Below are positions 1-11,999 of a stretch of 40,000 bases of DNA, piece after piece (within the stretch, counting starts at the first letter, position 1; each line of letters starts with the position of its first letter). Location of the stretch: contig NZ_CP092282.1 of the NCBI RefSeq assembly GCF_024972775.1, forward strand, positions 1 through 40,000, in the 5' to 3' direction. Below the pieces are notes generated by a model. The model saw only the letters and a program-made list of their open reading frames with translations. It did no database searches and was not told where the DNA came from. A program made the position numbers and the translations under genes. Origin of the DNA: Dehalobacter sp. DCM (lineage in GTDB: Bacteria; Bacillota; Desulfitobacteriia; Desulfitobacteriales; Syntrophobotulaceae).

Positions 1-1338
1 ATGTCTCCGAATACGATATATTTGAATGCTTTTTGGGAAAACATCTTGGAAAAACTGAAAGAAGAACTATCTAAGCCCAGTTTTGAAACCTGGCTGTCTT
101 CGACTAAGCTTGTTGACTTTTCCAATAACAAACTTACCATCAGTGTCTCGAATGAATTTGCCAAAGATTGGCTGGAAAGCAGATATTCATCATTAGTAAA
201 ATCAACAGTTCAGAACTATCTGAACTGTCCAGTTTCATTAACTTTTATTGCCGAACAGGATCAGATGGATGCTCCAATTATCGAAGCCACCGGTCTAAAT
301 TTTGGCACCCTTTCTCATTCATTAAATCCGAAATACACCTTCGATACATTCGTAATAGGTAATGGTAACCGGTTTGCTCATGCTGCAGCTCTTGCTGTTG
401 CCGAATCCCCGGCAAAATCCTATAACCCATTATTTATTTATGGCGGCAGCGGTCTTGGAAAAACTCACTTGATGCATGCAATCAGTCATGTGATCACTAA
501 AAACTTTCCTTCTATGAAAATACTCTACGTAACCGGAGAACAGTTTACTAACGAAATGATCGATTCTATCCGTTATGAACGCCAGGTCGAATTCAGAAAT
601 ACATATCGTAAAATTGATGTCCTGCTTATTGACGATATCCAGTTCCTGGCCGGTAAAGAAGGGACCCAGGAAGAATTCTTTCATACATTCAATACGCTTT
701 ATGAAGCAAATAAACAAATCATTATTTCTTCCGACCGACCACCGCGGGAAATCCCTACTCTGGAAGAAAGACTGCGTTCGCGTTTCGAGTGGGGATTGAC
801 CACAGATATTAATCCACCAGACTATGAAACACGTATAGCCATATTAAGAAAGAAAGCGGAATTAGAAAACTTTGTTGTTCCGGATGAAATCATTATATTT
901 ATTGCCAGCGAAATTCAATCAAATATTCGGGAATTGGAAGGCGCTTTAAGCAAAATTACTGCTTATTGCATGCTTACCAATCAACCGATTACCGTGAGTC
1001 TTGCGGAAGAAATTCTTAAAGATATGATCCCTCAGAAAAATCAAAAGGTCATATCTCTGGAAGTTATCCAAAAGAATGTTGCTGATCACTATAAAATGTC
1101 TATTCAGGAATTTAAACAGAAAAAAAGGACCCGAACCATTGCTTTTCCTCGTCAGATCGCCATGTATCTTTGCCGTGAGCTAACGGACCTTTCTCTGGAA
1201 CAAATCGGTGATAAATTTGGAGGCCGGGATCATACAACTGTAATCCATGCCTGTGATAAAATCGGTGACCTTAAGAAAAATGACCCTTCCGTTGAAAAAA
1301 GCATTAATGAAATCATTAGTAAAATAAAGTCCAGTTGA
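1..1338 (+). CDS. dnaA: Chromosomal replication initiator protein DnaA
   Basis: DnaA binds DnaA boxes at oriC, forms an ATP-dependent filament, melts the AT-rich unwinding element and recruits the DnaB helicase. The 445-residue protein shows the usual four domains: an N-terminal DnaB-interaction domain (residues 1-85), a short linker, an AAA+ core with Walker [11 protein letters not shown] near 148-157 and Walker [11 protein letters not shown] near 207-216, and a C-terminal helix-turn-helix domain with the signature [11 protein letters not shown] near 410-420. The length is normal for Firmicutes. The ATG is the first base of the window, so its promoter and ribosome binding site are not visible. 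That start position suggests the source sequence was linearised at dnaA. dnaN follows after a 204-bp spacer that carries DnaA boxes. Confidence 0.98.
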   Translation: MSPNTIYLNAFWENILEKLKEELSKPSFETWLSSTKLVDFSNNKLTISVSNEFAKDWLESRYSSLVKSTVQNYLNCPVSLTFIAEQDQMDAPIIEATGLNFGTLSHSLNPKYTFDTFVIGNGNRFAHAAALAVAESPAKSYNPLFIYGGSGLGKTHLMHAISHVITKNFPSMKILYVTGEQFTNEMIDSIRYERQVEFRNTYRKIDVLLIDDIQFLAGKEGTQEEFFHTFNTLYEANKQIIISSDRPPREIPTLEERLRSRFEWGLTTDINPPDYETRIAILRKKAELENFVVPDEIIIFIASEIQSNIRELEGALSKITAYCMLTNQPITVSLAEEILKDMIPQKNQKVISLEVIQKNVADHYKMSIQEFKQKKRTRTIAFPRQIAMYLCRELTDLSLEQIGDKFGGRDHTTVIHACDKIGDLKKNDPSVEKSINEIISKIKSS

Positions 1339-1542
1339 TCGATTATAATATATTTTGTGGATATATTATTGAGGTTTCCACAGGATATCAATAATTCTTT
1401 CCCTTACGATATACTGTAATCTAAAGCCATCCAAATACCTTATCCACAATTCCTGCTCCTATACTACTACGATGACTTTAAATTAATATTATATTATTAT
1501 TATGTTTTGATTATGCCTGAAAAAATGAAATAGGGGGTAACA
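1339..1542. other. Probable oriC segment between dnaA and dnaN
   Basis: This 204-bp spacer holds one perfect DnaA box, TTATCCACA at 1440-1448, and one near match on the opposite strand at 1356-1364 (ATATCCACA when reversed). A weaker GTTTCCACA lies at 1374-1382. Next comes a strongly AT-rich run (about 1480-1510, TTAAATTAATATTATATTATTATTATG) that would suit a DNA unwinding element. In many Firmicutes the origin is split around dnaA, with boxes upstream of dnaA and the unwinding region between dnaA and dnaN. Only the dnaA-dnaN half is in the window. Confidence 0.75.
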
Positions 1543-2640
1543 ATGAAAATATCATGTAGAAAAGAAGATCTGATTGCCGGAGTAAACACGGTTCAACGAG
1601 CAGTTTCCTCTAAAAATACACTTCCTATACTTCAAGGTATGCGCCTTCGTACTGAGGATGAAAATCTTGTTTTTGAGGCGACTGATTTGGAAATCGGCAT
1701 ACGCTGCAGAATACCTGTCAATGTTCAGGAAGAAGGACAGGTCGTTTTACCGGCTAAGTTATTTTCTGAAATTACCCGAAAGCTGCCGGATACAGATATA
1801 AAAATTGAAAGTACAGATAAAAACATCAATATTTTCTATTATTCATCCGATTTTTCTATAAATGGGTATGATCCTGATGAATATCCGGAGATTTCAGATA
1901 TTTCTTCCGGTTCAACGATAGAGCTGCAGTCATCTCTCTTTAAAAGCATGATTAAGCAAACCATATTTGCCTGTTCCTTGGAAGAAACACGACCTGTTTT
2001 TACCGGCCTTCTTTTACAGATCGATAAAGAAACTATCTGTCTGGTAGGAACAGATACACACCGACTGGCATTCAGCAAGGAAATATTAACAGGAAACAGC
2101 CAAGAATTTAACGGCATTATCCCGTCAAAAACCATGCAGGAAATCTACCGCCTTTTGGATGATGACGAAACATTGACCATCAGTTTTACGAATTCAAGAG
2201 TAATTTTTAAATTCAGCCAGGTGCAGATCGTCACGCGTTTGATCGAAGGTCAGTTCCCAAATTACAAACAAGTCATTCCACCTAGCTGTAACACAAAGCT
2301 TTTTATTAATACAAAAAAATTATTGGACACCGTCGAAAGGGCATCGCTTCTTTCCAAAGATAACTACTTAAAAACAAATACGGTTCGCTTTAATATTGAA
2401 AATTCACAGCTCAGTATTAACCATTATTCAGAAATGGGAAAAATATTTGAGCAATTGGACATTGAACAAAATGGTGAAGATGTTGCTATCTCCTTCAATG
2501 CCAAGTACCTTATCGACCTATTAAAGGTTATCGATTCAGAGAATGTGATAATGGAAATTTCAGGCTCATTCGGGCCATGTATTTTCCGTCCTGAAAATAA
2601 CGATAATTACTTATGTTTAGTTCTACCTTTGCGTAATTGA
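1543..2640 (+). CDS. dnaN: DNA polymerase III beta subunit (sliding clamp)
   Basis: DnaN forms the ring-shaped dimer that tethers DNA polymerase III, and other partners carrying clamp-binding motifs, to DNA. The 365-residue length and the three repeated clamp domains match the family. The N-terminus (MKISCRKEDLIAGVNTVQRA) and the C-terminal ending CLVLPLRN are typical, the latter corresponding to the conserved hydrophobic tail that shapes the partner-binding pocket. The ATG at 1543 follows the ribosome binding site TAGGGGG at a suitable distance. The gene lies in the usual dnaA-dnaN-recF order. The S4-domain gene (yaaA) found between dnaN and recF in Bacillus is absent here: only 17-26 bp separate the two genes, depending on the recF start. 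Confidence 0.98.
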   Translation: MKISCRKEDLIAGVNTVQRAVSSKNTLPILQGMRLRTEDENLVFEATDLEIGIRCRIPVNVQEEGQVVLPAKLFSEITRKLPDTDIKIESTDKNINIFYYSSDFSINGYDPDEYPEISDISSGSTIELQSSLFKSMIKQTIFACSLEETRPVFTGLLLQIDKETICLVGTDTHRLAFSKEILTGNSQEFNGIIPSKTMQEIYRLLDDDETLTISFTNSRVIFKFSQVQIVTRLIEGQFPNYKQVIPPSCNTKLFINTKKLLDTVERASLLSKDNYLKTNTVRFNIENSQLSINHYSEMGKIFEQLDIEQNGEDVAISFNAKYLIDLLKVIDSENVIMEISGSFGPCIFRPENNDNYLCLVLPLRN

Positions 2641-2666
2641 TGAATGACTTCTGAAATGTGACGATA

Positions 2667-3764
2667 ATGCATATTAGTGATTTATATTTGGTCAATTTTA
2701 GAAATTATAAAGAACAAAGGGTAGTATTTGACCCCGGAATTAATTTGCTTATCGGGCCTAATGGCCAAGGTAAAACGAATGTGCTGGAAGGGGTAAGTTA
2801 TTTAATAACTGGAAAATCTTCCAGGATAAAATCTGAAAACGATCTGATTCATTGGGGAGATAAAAATTTTTTTCTTGCAGCTTTCTTTGAGGTTAATGAC
2901 AGGCAGCTAAAATTGGAGAGTTTTTATGAACCGGGAAAAAAGGTCATGAAGATAAACCAGTTAGCGTGTAAGCGGCTTTCGGATTATATCGGAACCGTGA
3001 ATTCTGTATCTTTTTCACCGGATGATCTCAATATTGTCAAGAAAGGGCCTAATGAAAGAAGACGTTTTATTGACCTTTTGATTGCCCAGATAAGACCGTC
3101 GCATATTACTTTACTGAATGCCTATATTCGTGTTATTCATCAAAAAAATACTCTTTTACGTACAGAGAAGAACCTAACATTGTTGAAAAGCCAGATCCAA
3201 GCATGGAATGAACAGATCATCGATATTGGGACGAAGATTATTCGCAATCGCATAGAAATGATCGAAAAACTAAATAAACAATGCCAAAAAATATTTAAAA
3301 ATATATTTTCCGATGATGATCTGCTTGTCCTTCATTACTATGCACTTGGTAAAAAAGACAGCAGTGAGGCGGTAAATCACTTTCCTGAGCTTCTCGAAAA
3401 AAAAATGATGCATGAAATTGAGCGCAAAACAGTTCTTATCGGACCCCATCGGGATGATATGATTATTTTGTTAAACGGCAATGATACACGGATGTTTGCC
3501 TCGCAAGGCCAGCAGCGTTCGATCGTATTAAGTTTGAAGCTCGCAGAAATGGAAATAATATATCATGAGAAAGCTGAATATCCTATCTTACTTCTGGATG
3601 ATGTCCTCTCAGAATTGGATGAGTTCCGGCGTGAATATCTGATCAACTATATTCATTTATCTTCAAAACAAACAATTATAACGATGACGGGCGCTGACGA
3701 CAGGGTTATAAATAGTCATACTGCTGTTTATCAGGTTTTGAACGGCATAATTAGGAGGAAATAA
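2667..3764 (+). CDS. recF: DNA replication and repair protein RecF
   Basis: RecF is an SMC/ABC-like ATPase that binds gapped DNA and, with RecO and RecR, helps load RecA during repair of stalled forks. Walker A is GPNGQGKTNV near residues 30-39 and the family motif FRNY lies near the N-terminus. The ABC-type signature region (ASQGQQRSIVLSLKLAE) and Walker B with D-loop (PILLLDDVLSELDEFRR) are clear in the C-terminal half. I chose the ATG at 2667 because it gives an N-terminus (MHISDLYLVNFRNY) like that of other RecF proteins. A GTG three codons upstream (2658) is possible. Neither has a good ribosome binding site, so translation may be coupled to dnaN, which ends 26 bp upstream. Confidence 0.96.
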   Translation: MHISDLYLVNFRNYKEQRVVFDPGINLLIGPNGQGKTNVLEGVSYLITGKSSRIKSENDLIHWGDKNFFLAAFFEVNDRQLKLESFYEPGKKVMKINQLACKRLSDYIGTVNSVSFSPDDLNIVKKGPNERRRFIDLLIAQIRPSHITLLNAYIRVIHQKNTLLRTEKNLTLLKSQIQAWNEQIIDIGTKIIRNRIEMIEKLNKQCQKIFKNIFSDDDLLVLHYYALGKKDSSEAVNHFPELLEKKMMHEIERKTVLIGPHRDDMIILLNGNDTRMFASQGQQRSIVLSLKLAEMEIIYHEKAEYPILLLDDVLSELDEFRREYLINYIHLSSKQTIITMTGADDRVINSHTAVYQVLNGIIRRK

Positions 3765-3765
3765 C

Positions 3766-4017
3766 GTGTTTCTTCATATTGGTAACAACTATATGGTACG
3801 GAAAGATAAAATAGTGCTGATACTTGACTTGAATACAGCCGGCAGTAATCCGGCCGCTAAAAAATTATTAAATAATGTCCTTAAGAAAGGAAAAGTTCAC
3901 ACTATTGCTGAAGAGGGCAAGCAAAATACGTGTATCATCACCGATAATGCGTGCTATATATCCCCAATTTCTTCAGGTACTCTTTTAAAAAGGTCACTTA
4001 ATGAAAGCGAATTTTAA
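3766..4017 (+). CDS. remB: RemB-like DUF370 regulatory protein
   Basis: This small protein of 83 residues belongs to the DUF370 (RemA/RemB) family. In Bacillus subtilis the homologue YaaB/RemB is encoded at the same place, between recF and gyrB, and RemA/RemB influence extracellular matrix gene expression. The sequence shows the family's short beta-rich start (MFLHIGNNYMVRKDKIVLILDLN) and the central stretch KVHTIAEEGKQNTCIITDN. The start is a GTG at 3766, placed by AGGAGG at 3753-3758 inside the end of recF, which stops at 3764. This suggests translational coupling. A hairpin that may terminate transcription lies 20 bp after its stop. The role in this organism is inferred from family and position only. 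Confidence 0.85.
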   Translation: MFLHIGNNYMVRKDKIVLILDLNTAGSNPAAKKLLNNVLKKGKVHTIAEEGKQNTCIITDNACYISPISSGTLLKRSLNESEF

Positions 4018-4037
4018 GCTGGATATTGATTAAGGGG

Positions 4038-4062
4038 GGCCTCTCTTTCGGGGAGGTCTTTC
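4038..4062 (+). terminator. Probable intrinsic terminator after remB
   Basis: A hairpin with stem GGCCTCTC / GGGAGGTC and loop TTTCG sits just after remB and is followed by a short T-rich run (TTTCT). It would separate the dnaA-remB transcript from gyrBA, which has its own promoter 75 bp downstream. The T-run is short, so termination may be incomplete. Confidence 0.6.
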
Positions 4063-4113
4063 TATATGATTACGACGCAAGTCACGGTGCCACTCGATGG
4101 TAAAGAGTGACGA

Positions 4114-4142
4114 TTGAACCAAAATTAATTTTATAGTATAAT
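4114..4142 (+). promoter_or_regulatory. Predicted sigma-A promoter of gyrBA
   Basis: TTGAAC at 4114-4119 and a perfect TATAAT at 4137-4142 are separated by 17 bp, the optimal spacing for the housekeeping sigma factor. Transcription would start near 4149, about 30 bp before the gyrB start codon. Confidence 0.8.
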
Positions 4143-4160
4143 ATTAAGGTTAAAGGATAA

Positions 4161-6113
<1,953 letters not shown>

Positions 6114-6152
6114 GCGAAACCCTTTTGATCAAAGTAAAAGGAGTGTAAATGC

Positions 6153-8621
6153 ATGTCCATGGAACTTTTTAGCGGCAAGGTATTGCCCATTGAAATTTCT
6201 GAGGAATTAAAGAAATCATTTATAGATTATTCGATGAGCGTTATCGTCAGCCGTGCCCTTCCGGATGTACGGGACGGACTGAAGCCGGTTCATCGTCGTA
6301 TTCTGCATGACATGAATGAATTGGGAATGTACCCGAATAAAGCTTACAGCAAATCGGCCCGTATGGTCGGGGATTGCATGGGTAAATTCCATCCTCATGG
6401 CGATTCGTCGATCTACGATGCGGCCGTTCGAATGGCTCAGGATTTTTCCTATCGCTATCCGTTAATCGATGGTCATGGCAATTTCGGTTCTGTCGACGGT
6501 GATTCCGCGGCAGCGATGCGTTATACTGAGATGAGGATGGCTCCGCTGGCCTCATATATGCTGGCCGATATTGATAAAGATACGGTTGACTTTGTTCCAA
6601 ACTATGATGAAAAAGAAAAAGAGCCCACCGTACTACCGGCAAAATTCCCTAATTTATTGGTTAATGGATCTTCAGGAATTGCGGTCGGCATGGCTACAAA
6701 TATTCCGCCGCACAATCTTGGCGAAGTCATCGACGGTGTCATTTGCCTGATCGATGGTCAGGACATCGAAGACCCACACGCCCGTCCCGGTTTAAAAGAG
6801 CTGATGCAATACATTAAAGGCCCGGATTTTCCGACATCAGGTTTGATCATGGGAACAGAAGGAATTATGGACGCCTACACCACCGGTAGAGGTTCCATTA
6901 AAATTCGCGCACGCGCCAATATCGAAAGAACCGAAAAATCCGGCAAGATGCAGATCGTTGTAACTGAAATACCCTATATGGTCAATAAGGCCAGACTAAT
7001 TGAAAAGATCGCCGAACTCGTTCAGGAGAAACGAATTGATGGAATCACCGATCTGCGGGATGAAACAACACGCAAAGGGATGCGTATTGTTATCGAGCTC
7101 CGTCGCGATGTGACGCCGCAGGTCATTTTAAATCAGCTTTATAAGCATACCCAACTGGAAGACACTTTTGGAATCAACATGCTGGCGTTGGTTGATAATA
7201 CACCCAAGGTCTTGAATCTTCAGGAAATGATTGAATATTTTATCAAGCACCAAAAGGAAGTTATCATTCGCCGCAGCCGTTATGAATTAAAGAAAGCAGA
7301 AGATGAAGCACATATTGTAGAAGGATTGCGTAAAGCATTAGACTTTATCGATGAAGTCATCGAAATTATTCGCTCTTCTAAGGATGATGATATTGCTAAG
7401 GCTAAATTGATCCTGCGTTTTGATTTCAGTGACAGACAGGCTCAGGCTATTTTGGATATGCGCTTAAAGAGACTGACAGGATTGGAAAGAGAAAAACTGG
7501 ATGCTCAGTATCAAAAGTTAATGGACGAAATCGCTTACTTAACTGCCGTTCTTAACTCTGATAAAATGGTACGTGAAATCATCAAAACCGAATTAAAGGA
7601 AATCCGTACCAAACATGCTGATGCCAGACGCTCAGAGATAACTTTTGATGCCACAAAGATGGAAATTGAAGATCTGATCGCCGATGAAGATGTTGTCATC
7701 ACCGTCACCCATCGGGGTTATATCAAGCGTCTGCCATTAAATACGTATCACAGCCAGCGGAGAGGCGGAAGAGGAATTACTGGTATGTCTACCGGTGAAA
7801 ATGATTTTGTAGAAAATCTATTTATCGCTTCGACGCATCACTATATCCTATGCTTTACTTCCAAAGGCAAGGTATACAGGCTGCGAGCCCATGAGATACC
7901 TGAAGCCAGCAGAACGGCTAAGGGAACAGCCATCGTCAACCTCCTCAACCTTGCTCAGGACGAGAAGGTAACGGCAACCATTGCCGTTAAAGATTTCAAA
8001 GATGATTATTATTTGCTCACTGCGACCAAGAATGGTATTGTGAAGAAGACATCCCTTCAGGATTATGATACCAATCGCCGTGATGGATTGATTGCTTTGA
8101 CTTTGGATGAAAACGATGAATTGATTGGTGTCCGTCTTACAAAGGCCGACGACGATATTGTCATAGCAACGCGCTTAGGACTGACGATCCGTTTTTCGGA
8201 AGAAGATGTACGGTCAATGGGTCGAACTGCTCGTGGTGTAAAAGGTATTTCTTTAGGGAAAAAGGACTATGTGATTGCCATGGATGTTGTCGATAAAACG
8301 CTTAAGGGCTTGGAATTGTTGACGATGACTGAAAATGGCTTTGCTAAGAGAAGTAATCTGGAAGACTTCCGGATCCAGGGCCGCGGCGGCAAAGGAATTA
8401 TCGGACATCGCATAACATCAAAAACCGGTCCGCTCGCCGGAATCAAGGTTGTAACATCGGATCAGGAGCTCATGGTAATAACAGATGAAGGTATCGTTAT
8501 ACGTCAGGAAGTTAACGGGATCTCTGTGCAAGGACGATCGGCTCAGGGCGTGACAGCCATGCGGACCGGAGACAGCAAGGTTGTTGCCATAGCAAAGTTT
8601 GTCAGCAAAGACGAAGAATAA
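6153..8621 (+). CDS. gyrA: DNA gyrase subunit A
   Basis: GyrA cleaves and rejoins DNA through a catalytic tyrosine, here Tyr124 in [12 protein letters not shown], and wraps DNA with its C-terminal beta-pinwheel. The length, 822 residues, is normal. The gyrase-specific GyrA box (QRRGGRG, near residue 535) is present, which separates it from ParC. In the quinolone resistance region the sequence GDSSIYDA keeps Ser at 85 and Asp at 89, equivalent to Ser83 and Asp87 of E. coli, so no classic resistance substitution is seen. The ATG at 6153 follows AAAGGAG at suitable spacing. The gene lies directly after gyrB and is probably co-transcribed with it. Confidence 0.98.
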   Translation: MSMELFSGKVLPIEISEELKKSFIDYSMSVIVSRALPDVRDGLKPVHRRILHDMNELGMYPNKAYSKSARMVGDCMGKFHPHGDSSIYDAAVRMAQDFSYRYPLIDGHGNFGSVDGDSAAAMRYTEMRMAPLASYMLADIDKDTVDFVPNYDEKEKEPTVLPAKFPNLLVNGSSGIAVGMATNIPPHNLGEVIDGVICLIDGQDIEDPHARPGLKELMQYIKGPDFPTSGLIMGTEGIMDAYTTGRGSIKIRARANIERTEKSGKMQIVVTEIPYMVNKARLIEKIAELVQEKRIDGITDLRDETTRKGMRIVIELRRDVTPQVILNQLYKHTQLEDTFGINMLALVDNTPKVLNLQEMIEYFIKHQKEVIIRRSRYELKKAEDEAHIVEGLRKALDFIDEVIEIIRSSKDDDIAKAKLILRFDFSDRQAQAILDMRLKRLTGLEREKLDAQYQKLMDEIAYLTAVLNSDKMVREIIKTELKEIRTKHADARRSEITFDATKMEIEDLIADEDVVITVTHRGYIKRLPLNTYHSQRRGGRGITGMSTGENDFVENLFIASTHHYILCFTSKGKVYRLRAHEIPEASRTAKGTAIVNLLNLAQDEKVTATIAVKDFKDDYYLLTATKNGIVKKTSLQDYDTNRRDGLIALTLDENDELIGVRLTKADDDIVIATRLGLTIRFSEEDVRSMGRTARGVKGISLGKKDYVIAMDVVDKTLKGLELLTMTENGFAKRSNLEDFRIQGRGGKGIIGHRITSKTGPLAGIKVVTSDQELMVITDEGIVIRQEVNGISVQGRSAQGVTAMRTGDSKVVAIAKFVSKDEE

Positions 8622-8726
8622 AGGATCAATCGCTAAAATACCCTCATACCTTAGTATAAAATATCATGGCATATAGAAAATAACATAAATTGATCTTTAA
8701 TTTGATTTGTAGGAGGATTCATCAAA

Positions 8727-9611
8727 ATGGTTGAAGTAGCATCTTGGAAAGTAAAAACAGGCCTGGCGGAAATGCTGAAAGGCGGCGTCATCATGGACGT
8801 AACAACACCTGAACAGGCAAAAATAGCTGAAGAAGCTGGAGCCTGCGCGGTTATGGCCCTGGAAAGAGTCCCATCCGACATCCGTGCAGCCGGTGGTGTT
8901 GCCAGAATGGCAGATCCCACTATTGTTAAAAAGATCATGGAAGCTGTAACCATTCCAGTAATGGCTAAAGCCAGGATTGGGCATTTTGTTGAAGCTCAGA
9001 TCCTGGAGGCACTTGGCGCCGACTATATTGATGAAAGCGAAGTACTGACACCGGCGGATGACCTGTACCACATCAACAAACATGATTTTAAAGTACCGTT
9101 TGTCTGTGGTGCACGTAACCTTGGCGAAGCTTTACGTCGTATCGGTGAAGGCGCTGCTATGATCCGAACGAAAGGTGAACCCGGAACAGGCAATGTTGTC
9201 GAAGCGGTTCGCCATATGCGGACGGTGATGTCCGAAATACGCCGGCTAACAACAATGCCTAAGGAAGAGCTTATGACCGCAGCAAAAGAAATGGCTGCGC
9301 CGTATGATCTGGTACTCTATGTAGCCGAACATGGCAAACTGCCCGTTGTCAACTTTGCTGCCGGCGGAATTGCGACCCCCGCGGATGCCGCACTGATGAT
9401 GCAGTTAGGCTGTGACGGTATTTTTGTGGGCTCAGGAATATTTAAATCGACTGAACCGGCCAAACGTGCCAGAGCAATTGTCTTAGCAACAACCCATTAC
9501 AAGGATGCAGATATGCTGGCAAAGCTTTCCGAGGAAATCGGGGAAGCGATGCCTGGTCTTGAGATTGCAACGATAGCTGCGGCTGATAGAATGCAGGAGC
9601 GTGGCTGGTAA
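8727..9611 (+). CDS. pdxS: Pyridoxal 5'-phosphate synthase subunit PdxS
   Basis: PdxS is the (beta/alpha)8-barrel synthase that makes pyridoxal 5'-phosphate from ribose 5-phosphate, glyceraldehyde 3-phosphate and ammonia in the DXP-independent pathway. The 294-residue protein shows the family's highly conserved stretches: [13 protein letters not shown], the lysine-bearing [10 protein letters not shown] (the Schiff-base lysine), and [14 protein letters not shown], which holds the second catalytic lysine. The ATG at 8727 follows GTAGGAGG. The gene ends 1 bp before the preferred pdxT ATG and is followed in the same operon by pdxT, its glutaminase partner. The 105 bp between gyrA and pdxS contain no strong consensus promoter, though TAGTATAAAAT at about 8653 could act as a -10 element. 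Confidence 0.98.
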   Translation: MVEVASWKVKTGLAEMLKGGVIMDVTTPEQAKIAEEAGACAVMALERVPSDIRAAGGVARMADPTIVKKIMEAVTIPVMAKARIGHFVEAQILEALGADYIDESEVLTPADDLYHINKHDFKVPFVCGARNLGEALRRIGEGAAMIRTKGEPGTGNVVEAVRHMRTVMSEIRRLTTMPKEELMTAAKEMAAPYDLVLYVAEHGKLPVVNFAAGGIATPADAALMMQLGCDGIFVGSGIFKSTEPAKRARAIVLATTHYKDADMLAKLSEEIGEAMPGLEIATIAAADRMQERGW

Positions 9612-9612
9612 A

Positions 9613-10197
9613 ATGAAAAAGAAAATTGGCGTTCTGGCGATTCAGGGCGCCTTTCGCGAACATTGCCGGACTTTGGAAAAGTTGGGTGTTGAAGCTGTTG
9701 AAGTGCGATCTGTCGCCGACTTAAAGGGAATCAGCGGACTGATTATCCCTGGGGGAGAAAGCACTGCCATCGGTAAACAGCTGGAAATTAACGGTTTTGG
9801 CAATAAAATCGTAACCATGGCTAAAGAAGGGTTTCCTGTTTTTGGCACATGTGCCGGGATGGTTTTGTTAAGTAAAAATATTGACCATAGCCAACAGTAT
9901 ACTTTGGGTTTATTGGATACGACGGTTAAACGGAATGCATTCGGAAGACAAATTGCCAGTTTTGAAGCGGATATTCCGGTAAAAGGACTCCAAGGTGGCG
10001 ATCTGCGGGCGGTCTTTATTCGCGCACCGTATATCCTGGAGTCATCAGCGGACGTAGATATCTTGTCGGTATATGATGGCAAGATTGTTTTTGTCCGGGA
10101 AGATAATATCTTAGCCAGTGCTTTTCACCCGGAGTTAACAGACGATACCCGGGTGCATCAGTATTTCTTAGATATGGTTGATCAGTATCAAAAATAG
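9613..10197 (+). CDS. pdxT: Pyridoxal 5'-phosphate synthase glutaminase PdxT
   Basis: PdxT hydrolyses glutamine and passes ammonia to PdxS. The class I glutamine amidotransferase features are visible: the oxyanion segment IPGGESTAIGKQL, the nucleophile cysteine in GTCAGMVLL, and the His-Glu pair in SAFHPELTDD. I chose the ATG at 9613, which gives MKKKIGVLAIQGAFREH and a length of 194 residues, normal for the family. A GTG at 9601 that overlaps the end of pdxS would add four residues, but AGGAG at 9595-9599 is too close to it. Expression is almost certainly coupled to pdxS. Confidence 0.96.
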   Translation: MKKKIGVLAIQGAFREHCRTLEKLGVEAVEVRSVADLKGISGLIIPGGESTAIGKQLEINGFGNKIVTMAKEGFPVFGTCAGMVLLSKNIDHSQQYTLGLLDTTVKRNAFGRQIASFEADIPVKGLQGGDLRAVFIRAPYILESSADVDILSVYDGKIVFVREDNILASAFHPELTDDTRVHQYFLDMVDQYQK

Positions 10198-10209
10198 GAG
10201 GTTCCCGTT

Positions 10210-11475
10210 ATGCTCGATCTAAAATCAGTGCGCAACAATCCAGAAATAGTACGAGAGGCACTTAATAAACGCCATTCTGATATCAACCTCGATGAATTCT
10301 TACTCCAGGAAGAAAAAAGGCGGCAGATTCTTTTTGAAGTAGAGACGCTTAAAGCGGAACGCAATAAGGTTTCTGAAGAAGTTGCCAGAATGAAAAAAAC
10401 TGGTCAGAATGCCGAGGATCTGATTCTTAAAATGCGTAATGTCGGCCAAACGATCAAAGAGATGGACGACAGCCTCAATGAGATCGAGCAAAAGATGCAG
10501 GAAGTTCTTTACACGATCCCAAATATCCCGGATGTTTCCGTACCCGAAGGCAAAGACGACAATGACAATATCGAAGTCCGCACATGGGGTGTTCCCAGAG
10601 ATTTTGCTTTCCAACCATTAGCGCACTTTGAGTTGGGCGAAAAACTGGATATCTTGGATTTTGCTCGGGCGGGGAAAGTGACGGGAACGCGCTTTACTTT
10701 CTATAAGGGTTTAGGTGCACGCTTGGAAAGAGCGCTGATTAACTTTATGATGGACAGGCATGCCGCAAAAGGATATATGGAAATCTTTCCGCCCTTTATG
10801 GTTAACCGCCAGTCTATGTTTTCCACCGGACAACTGCCAAAATTCGCAGAAGATGCCTTCAAAGTTGAAAATACCGACTATTTTTTGATTCCAACGGCGG
10901 AAGTGCCGGTAACTAATCTATACCGCGATGAAATTCTGGATGCAGACAAGCTGCCTTTGAAATTCTGTGCTTACAGCGCTTGTTTTCGGGCTGAAGCCGG
11001 CGCAGCCGGTCGGGACACCCGCGGCCTGATTCGTCAGCATCAATTCAATAAAGTCGAACTGGTGAAATTTTCATTGCCGGAGAATTCGTATCAGGAGCTG
11101 GAACTTTTGACGGCAGATGCAGAGGCAATTTTGCAGGAACTGGAACTCCCCTATCGGGTAGTTATACTCTCGACGGGTGATCTCGGATTTAGCTCGGCTA
11201 AAACATATGATATTGAAGTCTGGCTTCCAAGCTTCACGATGTACCGGGAAATTTCCTCCTGCAGCAATTTTGTTGATTTTCAAGCGAGAAGGGGAAATAT
11301 TCGCTTCCGCCGCGGACCTAAAGAAAAACCGGAATTTGTTCATACCTTAAACGGCAGTGGCTTAGCTATCGGCAGAACAGTATCAGCAATCCTGGAAAAC
11401 TATCAGGAAGAAGATGGGCGGATACGAGTTCCTAAAGCATTAATCCCGTATATGGGAACGGAGTATATTGGTTAG
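10210..11475 (+). CDS. serS: Serine-tRNA ligase
   Basis: SerS charges tRNA-Ser, and tRNA-Sec where present, with serine. The 421-residue protein has the N-terminal long coiled-coil arm (about residues 30-100, rich in Glu and Lys) that grips the long variable arm of tRNA-Ser. The class II catalytic core follows, with motif 2 around [18 protein letters not shown] and motif 3 around [18 protein letters not shown]. The start is well supported: ATAGGAGG lies 7 bp before the ATG at 10210. It lies 12 bp after pdxT and probably belongs to the same transcript, so no T-box leader is present. A tRNA-Ser gene follows 229 bp downstream. Confidence 0.98.
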   Translation: MLDLKSVRNNPEIVREALNKRHSDINLDEFLLQEEKRRQILFEVETLKAERNKVSEEVARMKKTGQNAEDLILKMRNVGQTIKEMDDSLNEIEQKMQEVLYTIPNIPDVSVPEGKDDNDNIEVRTWGVPRDFAFQPLAHFELGEKLDILDFARAGKVTGTRFTFYKGLGARLERALINFMMDRHAAKGYMEIFPPFMVNRQSMFSTGQLPKFAEDAFKVENTDYFLIPTAEVPVTNLYRDEILDADKLPLKFCAYSACFRAEAGAAGRDTRGLIRQHQFNKVELVKFSLPENSYQELELLTADAEAILQELELPYRVVILSTGDLGFSSAKTYDIEVWLPSFTMYREISSCSNFVDFQARRGNIRFRRGPKEKPEFVHTLNGSGLAIGRTVSAILENYQEEDGRIRVPKALIPYMGTEYIG

Positions 11476-11658
11476 GCAATGCCTGTATTTGAAGATACTT
11501 TGTTCGATGGTGCAATTAATTGGATTTCTGCATATAAACTTGTTTTTTCAATAAGTTTTATGAATTCTAATGTTTTTATGTTTTTAATACTGCGTAAACT
11601 GTGTGAATCGAATAAAATATTTTAGCTAAATTGTCTTATATAAGATATCGCTTGCTTC

Positions 11659-11687
11659 TTGTCTTGCACAAAAGATTATGATATACT
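11659..11687 (+). promoter_or_regulatory. Predicted promoter of tRNA-Ser(UGA)
   Basis: TTGTCT at 11659-11664 and TATACT at 11682-11687 are 17 bp apart and place a transcription start about 10 bp before the tRNA. The preceding 11476-11658 is AT-rich and holds nothing else I recognise. Confidence 0.55.
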
Positions 11688-11704
11688 ATCTCTCGTCTAA
11701 CTGT

Positions 11705-11793
11705 GGAGGGGTGTCCGAGCGGTTTAAGGAGCCGGTCTTGAAAACCGGTGACCCCGCAAGGGGCCGTGGGTTCGAATCCCACCCCCTCCGCCA
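11705..11793 (+). tRNA. tRNA-Ser (anticodon UGA)
   Basis: The acceptor stem pairs GGAGGGG (11705-11711) with CCCCTCC (11783-11789), followed by discriminator G and an encoded CCA (11791-11793). The anticodon loop in GGTCTTGAAAACC reads TGA. The long variable arm (ACCCCGCAAGGGGCC) is the class II feature expected of tRNA-Ser, and the T-loop is GGTTCGAATCC. It lies downstream of serS. Confidence 0.97.
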
Positions 11794-11999
11794 TGAATAT
11801 AAGAGCGTCATCGAAAGATGACGCTTTTCTTATAAGGGGGTGGGATTCGAACGCGAGGATCAGGCCGCTCCTTGCCATTCATGGCACCGCGGCATTAGGC
11901 CATCCATGGCCGTTAAAACGCGCCCCATGGAAGCGTTTTCCCGAGCTGGCGTGATAGCGAGCCAAAGGCGAGCGGAGCGAATCCCACCCCCTCCGCCAT
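11770..11999. repeat. Direct and inverted copies of the tRNA-Ser(UGA) 3' end
   Basis: The last 22 bases around the 3' end of the tRNA (11773-11794, from CGAATCCC to CCGCCAT) recur exactly at 11978-11999. A 17-base piece of the same region (11770-11786) recurs inverted at 11836-11852 (GGGGGTGGGATTCGAAC). The 3' end of a tRNA gene is a common integration site, so the distal copy could be the scar of a small or deleted element. The DNA in between is GC-rich and without an evident gene. Confidence 0.8.
11804..11830 (+). terminator. Intrinsic terminator after tRNA-Ser(UGA)
   Basis: A perfect 9-bp stem, AGCGTCATC / GATGACGCT, with the stable tetraloop GAAA is followed by TTTTCTTAT. It begins 11 bp after the CCA end of the tRNA. 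Confidence 0.85.

Noticed and set aside
8697-9083. Frames on the minus strand across pdxS (two overlapping, 100 and 128 codons)
   Set aside because: They are entirely inside pdxS, have no ribosome binding site and give Cys/Phe/Ser-rich proteins typical of antisense frames.
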